Assembly (NCBI GenBank): GCA_946699065.1
Contig: CAMPDV010000224.1
Location: 310,001-374,000 of the forward strand
Direction: 5' to 3'
DNA from: Loxodes magnus
Taxonomy: Eukaryota; Ciliophora; Karyorelictea; Loxodida; Loxodidae
Length of the DNA stretch: 64,000 bases
The notes under the pieces were generated by a model that worked only from the letters and a program-made list of their open reading frames with translations, did not search any database and was not told where the DNA came from. Positions within the stretch are counted from its first letter, which is position 1. The number at the start of each line of letters is the position of its first letter. The translations under genes and the position numbers were made by a program. Below, in pieces: positions 58,240 through 64,000 of this stretch.

Positions 58240-61200
58240 TTTAATGCCTAATATTTAAAAATAAATTCATTTATCTATCATTTTTCTATCTTATCAACTC
58301 TAACTTGTATATTGTGATAGCATAAAGCAATTAGATACATCTTTAGTTATATATTCATAGCAAGGAATATTAGCTTATTTATATACAGCTTATAGTAGAG
58401 CATAAAGCTATTATAGGGAATCGGTTAATTAAGCTTACCTGATACTTTTAATTTATATAGTCTCCATTCAATTCCCTTGCTAAGTAATTAAGCTAAATGA
58501 AAAAAGGCATATAATAAAACTATAATAGTAATTAATAAAGGAAAATTAGATTAAATAATGATACTATATTTAGCAGGAAGCAATAGATAAAGACTGGAAG
58601 CAAAATTAATGATCTAATTGATAGAGTATAATAGTTAATTTAGCAAAGTCTATAATAAGAAGAGTGCTAAATCATGTAATTATTATAAAAATAGAGAAAA
58701 GTAATATTTTGCTAAATAAGAGATCTAAAATATAAATCATTTCAAAATATTAAACTTTTATCCTTTAACTATCTGATAGCTCTATTGTAATGCAATGGTC
58801 TTGCAAAAGAAAATTAATAAAGTACTGAGAAATTAAATTTTAGTGTCAACCATAGAAATAAAAAAAGATGATATAACTTAATTAGAGTAAGTTAATGAGC
58901 TTTGGACTGAAATTTAGGTAATATTTTAAAGCTTAAATACTAAAATATTAGCTATTATAAAACGCTAGTCTTTTAATTCATTAAATCAACTATAAGCTGG
59001 TTATCCTATTAATTTTGCTAAACATAATGATAAAAATAAGCTTTGACTCTAAAAGATTTAAGTAGATTTAAAAGTTAGAAGCTAAATAAAGGATTTTATT
59101 AAATCAGTTACTACATAGTTAAGAAGAAAATTAATCAAACAGACTTATCTTCTCCATCATCTAGTTTCTTAAGAAAATTTCCTTTATTAAAGCTTCTCAA
59201 AACGATTATTAGTTAAATGCTATATAACATGCTAAGATAAAGCTTTGAGCAAGAATGAAAGAATTTGTAATGCATACCAATTTGATACTTTAGATTATAA
59301 ATACATGAATTACTAACTAGTTAAACCTATTATTTTAATATAATAAATGAACTAAAATCATTACAATAGACAAGTTAGATATGATTTGTTTATTTAGAAT
59401 TTTAATTTTATTTAATAGATATGAACTTTATTAAGTTTTTATTCAGAAGAATTAACAACAATATTAACTGGAAAAAGAGTGAAGTAAATATAAAACAGTA
59501 AATGCTGCTATATCTCTTTGAGTTATAATCAAAGCTATGAATCCAAATTACTAAATAGCATTAGAAAAATGATTCTAGCAACTAATAGTTTATTAAGTAA
59601 CCACTTTTTGATCTAAGGAGTGACTATTCAAATTTAATAATTTGTCTATTTGCTTTAATTTAATATTAGGATGTCTAGTAAATTGAAGCTTAAATAAGAT
59701 CCTTATATATAGACATCTAAAAGTTTAATTTAATTAAATTTAAGAAATAAAATGCTAGAAAGTTTAGTGAAACTTGAAAAGTAATCTCAGCAAAATTGGA
59801 CATGATAGGACAAAGAAACAAGTTCCTAGAAAAAGGATAAACTTAAATGATAAAAAGTACAATCCTTCTTTGTTTAAAAATGTATAACTAAGAATAGAAA
59901 AAATTAAGATAATAAATAATTAAGAAGAAGCTAAAGATGTAAACCTAATAGAAACTTAGGCAACTTTATTATATAAATGTACTTTAATTCTAGAGAATAA
60001 ATGGAATATTCTTTCTATTTATTTTGCATTATTAAATCAATTAAAATAAATAAACTAATTTACTTTTGCTAAGCATTTGAAAAAATTTCATCTGCTTTCA
60101 TTAATATCCATTCTATAATTAAATCTAACTTATCAAAATTTTAGCTCCTTTTTTATGAAAATGATGTAAGATAGGAGCATAAAATTAGATATAGAAAATA
60201 AAAAATAAAGAAGTAATTCATAAGTCTAAAGTATCAAAAATAGAGACAGTATTAAAATAGAGATTAACGTGATACTTATAAAATAATTGTTCTTCAATAT
60301 ATTGTTCAATAATTGAAAAGAGGTATTAGTTTAACTTATATTAGAACCTTTGTAGATCAATAGTTTTAATTAAAAAACTAGAGTAGCGACAGTTAGTACA
60401 AAAAGAAAAGCTTTAATAGATTGATTATAATTAGAGAAGCCTAGAAAGCGTTTTAGTGTAAAAAATATAAAAATTACAATATCTTGCAAGATTACTTTGG
60501 ACAACTCTAAATATAATTAATAATCATTAAAAATTCTTTGAAATCAGCTTTAAAATGGCAAGAAGATTAATAGTAGCTTTAATTTAATGTAGAATAATTT
60601 GATGCAACTCATATGAAATAAAAGCATTTAAAAGAAAGTCTTTAATTAGCTGATGATTTAAGATTTTAATTAAGAACAAGTTCTTTTCACAAATCTGCAA
60701 TTATTTCAAATGATTATCTTATTTTTGTATTATCTTTTAGAAGTATAAAATTTAGCTTATTAGCTGTCTCCGAATATTCTTCATAAGTATAAAAACTTTT
60801 AAATATCCTGAAATGGATTATAATCTAAATTAAAGATAAAAAAGAAACTTAATAATCTTATAAAGAGAGATCTTATAATATAAGATTAAGAAAGATTAGA
60901 GAATGCTATATAATATCTATCTGTATTTGCAAAGCATCCTATATAATTTTTAGCCTTTATATAATTAATTAAAGTTTGTCTAGTTTAATCCCTACTTCCT
61001 AAAAAGAAAACTAACTCTCTGTAAATCGTAATAGTTAAAAAGTCATTTAAAAGTGTTTTCAGATTTATAATAATTATTATATGAAAGATATTGAAAGGCA
61101 GTTCTTGCAACTAGTGGGTAGTTATAAGATAATAATTTCATGAAAAGCCATTAATACTAGAAATTTATAAAATCAATTACTATGCTATTTTAACAGTTTG

Positions 61201-62139
61201 AAGAAGCTTCTATTAGATATAATATCAAATATAATTCAGTTAATTTATCTTAAGACCAAATAAAAACCGTGAAGTGATAATCAAGTTCTTAAATTTCATC
61301 AACCAGTAGCTTAAACTAAAGTCTAAAAAATAAGAAATTATGTCAAGGGATGTATCATTTTATATTTAAAGCTTTTACTAGAAAAATCAGAAATATAGAA
61401 TAGTCACGAAACTAAATATCTGTTTCTATTAGAAAACATTACTAGCAGAGAAGTTTTATAGCTTTAAACTTAATTTGGAAAATTGCTAATATTCCTGCTC
61501 TCTAAAATATTTTTCTTTTGGTTATAAAAATAAAAATTTGGATTATAGAGATTTTAATCTTTTTATTTAAGATGCAAAAATATGCTTTCATATATATAAA
61601 TTAAAATAAAAAGATAAATCATCTTATCTAAAAGCATAAACTCAGTTAAAATTAATAATAAATTTTAAGATTTGAATAAAGCATAAATCATAAATGAATT
61701 TATAAGAAAGGATTTAGAGATCTTCTAAACGTAAAATTTTTAGTTTTAAAACAATTTTTATTATATATTATATCTTGTGAGATTTAAGCTTAAAATTTAA
61801 CTATATATATAATGAAAAACATAAGAAGAGCAATAAAACCCAATTTAAATTTAATTTCCTTTGAATAAATATAAAACTAATCTTCAAATGAAACTTCCAA
61901 ATTTTATTAAGACAAAACAATGCAGTTTATCCTAAGGTTTGAGTAATTTAGGATAACTAAGCAATAATTTAATTTCTATTTACTAAGATTTAAATTACAA
62001 TATTAGTATAGCTATCCTAACCTATTTTTAAATTCTGTTAAACTTAAGAAATAATAAAGAAAAAATTAGTTTTATAAGATAAAGACAGTATTAAGTAGGT
62101 TAAAAAGAGATTAGTATCATATTTTTTCATTATTGTAAA
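58240..62139. other. Spacer of about 3.9 kb
   Basis: No gene recognised on either strand. TAGC/GCTA/AGCTT-rich texture as in 29.6-42.8 kb. A non-coding RNA could be present unseen. Confidence 0.4.
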
Positions 62140-63420
62140 ATGAAAATTTAGCATTCAGTCTTAGCTCTGCTCATGATTTTCATTCCTTCGTTGGGTCTTT
62201 TTGGATGGGGAGATTCTGATAGTGGTTGGACAGCTGAACAGCTAGCAAAATATGTAACGGAATAAACTTATTAATATGATACTATCAAATTTGTAGATCC
62301 TGAAAAATACGCTACCTTTGATTAGAATATTTATGAGCTTATGAATAAGATCAAAGTGCAAACAGGGTTTGAAACCCAGTTCTTTGTAATATCATAGATG
62401 AGTAATAAGTATTCTACATGGTCAGATAAGAACATAGAGCTATTCGTATAAGATCTTTCATATCTTCTTTTGAAAGGAGATACTGAGAAGGATAAAATTT
62501 CTCTTTTTATTCTGTTCTCCATCAAAGACAGATAAATGAGAATAAGAACTGGAGAAAGTGTAAAGAAATTATTAAGTGACAGTAAATGTGTTACATATCT
62601 AGATGAACTTAAGCCTGATTTAAGAAATTTTGATTATTAAGTAGCCTTTGAAAAACTACTTTAGAGAATCTTTGATAAATTCGCTATAGGAGATTCATTC
62701 ATTAGCTCTATATGGGATGAATATGCAGGCTGGATTATTTTTTTAATGATAATTGTAATTCTAGGATTAATAGGTTATTTTGGTGAAAAAAGTGCTTCAC
62801 TAGATACAAGAGATGAGCAAAAATTAAATAGAATGAGAGAACTTCTTAAAAGCAAAAAAGCAAAGAGATAGATTATTAATGAAACTTGCATTATATGCTT
62901 AGAAAACTTAGAAGAATAAAAAACTTGTGAGGCTTCTTAAAATCTAGATTAATTCCCTTAATAAGACTCTGAATAAGAATCTTTCCTAAATAAAAATTTA
63001 AAATCAACTATTGAGAGAGAAGAAGAAGGAATTAAGAAATAACCTAAAATTGAGGAAGTGAAAGGTGCAAGCGTAGCTGGAGCTTAAAATGATTAAAAAC
63101 CTGATGAAATCGCAAGATTAGAGTGTGGTCATTCTTTCCATTTATAATGCATTACTAATTGGATGACTAAGAAGAATGAATGCCCTATTTGCAGAGAAAA
63201 AATTGATAAAAACGAAGGCCCTGCTAATTAAAGAGATTTTCAAACTGCTTTAACAAATATCCAAACTGTTTATCATCCTTCCTTCTCTAGATTAGAGTTT
63301 TCTTATATTGGTGACGAGTTAAGATGGCAACGAAGAGTAACCCAAACTAGAAATAAAACCAGTTCTTCTTATTCCCGAAGTTGGGGCCGTTCAGGTGGAG
63401 GAGGTTCTTCTAAATGGTGA
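62140..63420 (+). CDS. TPM-domain transmembrane RING-H2 ubiquitin ligase
   Basis: 426 aa, ATG 62140 to TGA 63418. Residues 1-21 form a signal peptide (L-A-L-L-M-I-F-I-P-S). A TPM-type domain follows at about 30-185 (F-F-V-I-S-Q-M then L-F-I-L-F-S-I-K-D-R-Q-M-R-I-R-T-G), then a transmembrane helix at 197-217 (I-I-F-L-M-I-I-V-I-L-G-L-I-G). A RING-H2 finger lies at 250-351: C-I-I-C, L-E-C-G-H-S-F-H, C-I-T-N-W, C-P-I-C. The tail is Ser/Gly/Arg-rich. The domain order implies TPM in the lumen and RING in the cytosol. A loop of about 75 residues separates the first Cys pair from the third Cys, where 10-40 is usual. All Trp codons are TGG. Confidence 0.88.
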
Positions 63421-63949
63421 TTTTCCTCTTATTAACTTATTAAATATTTTTAAAATACAATAATAGTAATATTTCAAATAAGCTAAACTCTTATCTATAA
63501 ACATACAAAACTAGAAAGTATATATTAATTTATAAAATCTCTACTTTATTATGGCAAATTAAGTTTAAATTGCTATAAGTTTTGATTCATGATGAACCAC
63601 AAAGAAATAAAATCTGATTGATAATTTATTTTATACTTTAGCTATACTTAAATTTATGCTTAGCAATATAAAATTTAATTTGATTTCATTTATTTTATAA
63701 CCAAATTAAATTTATAACTTAAGACAGTATTTCAGTTTAAAGCATCAAAACTTAGAATTTTATAAACTAGAAGTAGAAAATACTTATAAAATCAATTAAT
63801 TGAGTTAAAAGATATATAAGATATAATGATTAACTATATCCAACATCAATTTCTTTAGCAAGATATTTATTAGTTATGGTTAATAAAAATGTGATTATTC
63901 ACTATCTTTTTTTATTATTCAAATGAAAATGTATTTATAAGATTATTCT
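63421..63949. other. AT-rich spacer
   Basis: No gene recognised in about 530 bases between two convergent coding ends. Confidence 0.4.
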
Positions 63950-64000
63950 TCATTTAAAAGTTATGACACCCCATCCCCATTCGATCATACCAAGAGCTCC
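63950..64000 (-). CDS. C-terminal codons of a gene cut by the window edge
   Basis: The sequence turns abruptly richer in G+C at about 63962. The minus strand reads G-A-L-G-M-I-E-W-G-W-G-V-I-T-F-K followed by TGA at 63952-63950. Too short to identify. Confidence 0.5.
   Translation of the reverse strand, partial: GALGMIEWGWGVITFK

Overview
The window looks like nuclear DNA of a ciliate, most probably a karyorelictean such as Loxodes. It is very AT-rich, the genes are scattered, and standard-code reading breaks almost every gene. TAA and TAG fall at glutamine positions in recognisable proteins (for example the conserved K-A-Q-L of uL2). In-frame TGA falls at tryptophan positions (for example the conserved Y-W of an NTA1-type amidase), yet every gene with a recognisable end also stops at TGA. 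This matches the karyorelict code, in which TGA means Trp or stop by context. Five genes need introns of about 14-22 nt to stay in frame. All gene models below were read by eye under this code.

Left part (1-18 kb). Two diverged copies of a unit of about 6 kb lie at roughly 280-6810 and 11760-17640. Copy 1 carries an intact XK-related multispanning membrane protein with a coiled-coil tail (minus strand, 1052-2473). The copy 2 counterpart is broken by frameshifts. Copy 1 also holds an extra insert of about 1.1 kb encoding a CCHC zinc-knuckle protein (3554-4318) between 15-bp direct repeats. A decayed relative of that protein sits in copy 2. A decayed SPRY-domain gene lies between the copies.

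18-30 kb. A small unknown gene and a second type of XK-related gene with a His/Asn/Tyr-rich tail are arranged head to head. They are followed on the minus strand by a K/Q-rich gene with a 20-nt intron, an SPRY-domain gene and a long coiled-coil protein.

31-44 kb. This is sparse. It holds ribosomal proteins uL29 and uL2, a FOP/CEP43-like centriole or basal-body protein, and a small zinc-binding repeat protein, separated by kilobases of DNA with no recognisable gene.

44-51.3 kb. This is the densest part. It holds an uncharacterised 608-aa protein, an E2-like plus kelch locus, a membrane-anchored FCP1/SCP-type phosphatase, an NTA1-type N-terminal amidase and a second CCHC protein.

53-64 kb. 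This holds a decayed LINE-type retroelement, a short unresolved gene beside a 55-bp tandem duplication, an aldehyde dehydrogenase overlapping a lipid-anchored protein tail to tail, a signal peptide/TPM/TM/RING-H2 ubiquitin ligase, and the last codons of a gene cut by the window edge.

There is no sign of operons. Genes are monocistronic, often start after A-rich leaders, and some convergent pairs overlap at their coding ends. I recognised no tRNA, rRNA, telomere or CRISPR. Exact ends, intron borders and pseudogene limits are hand estimates.
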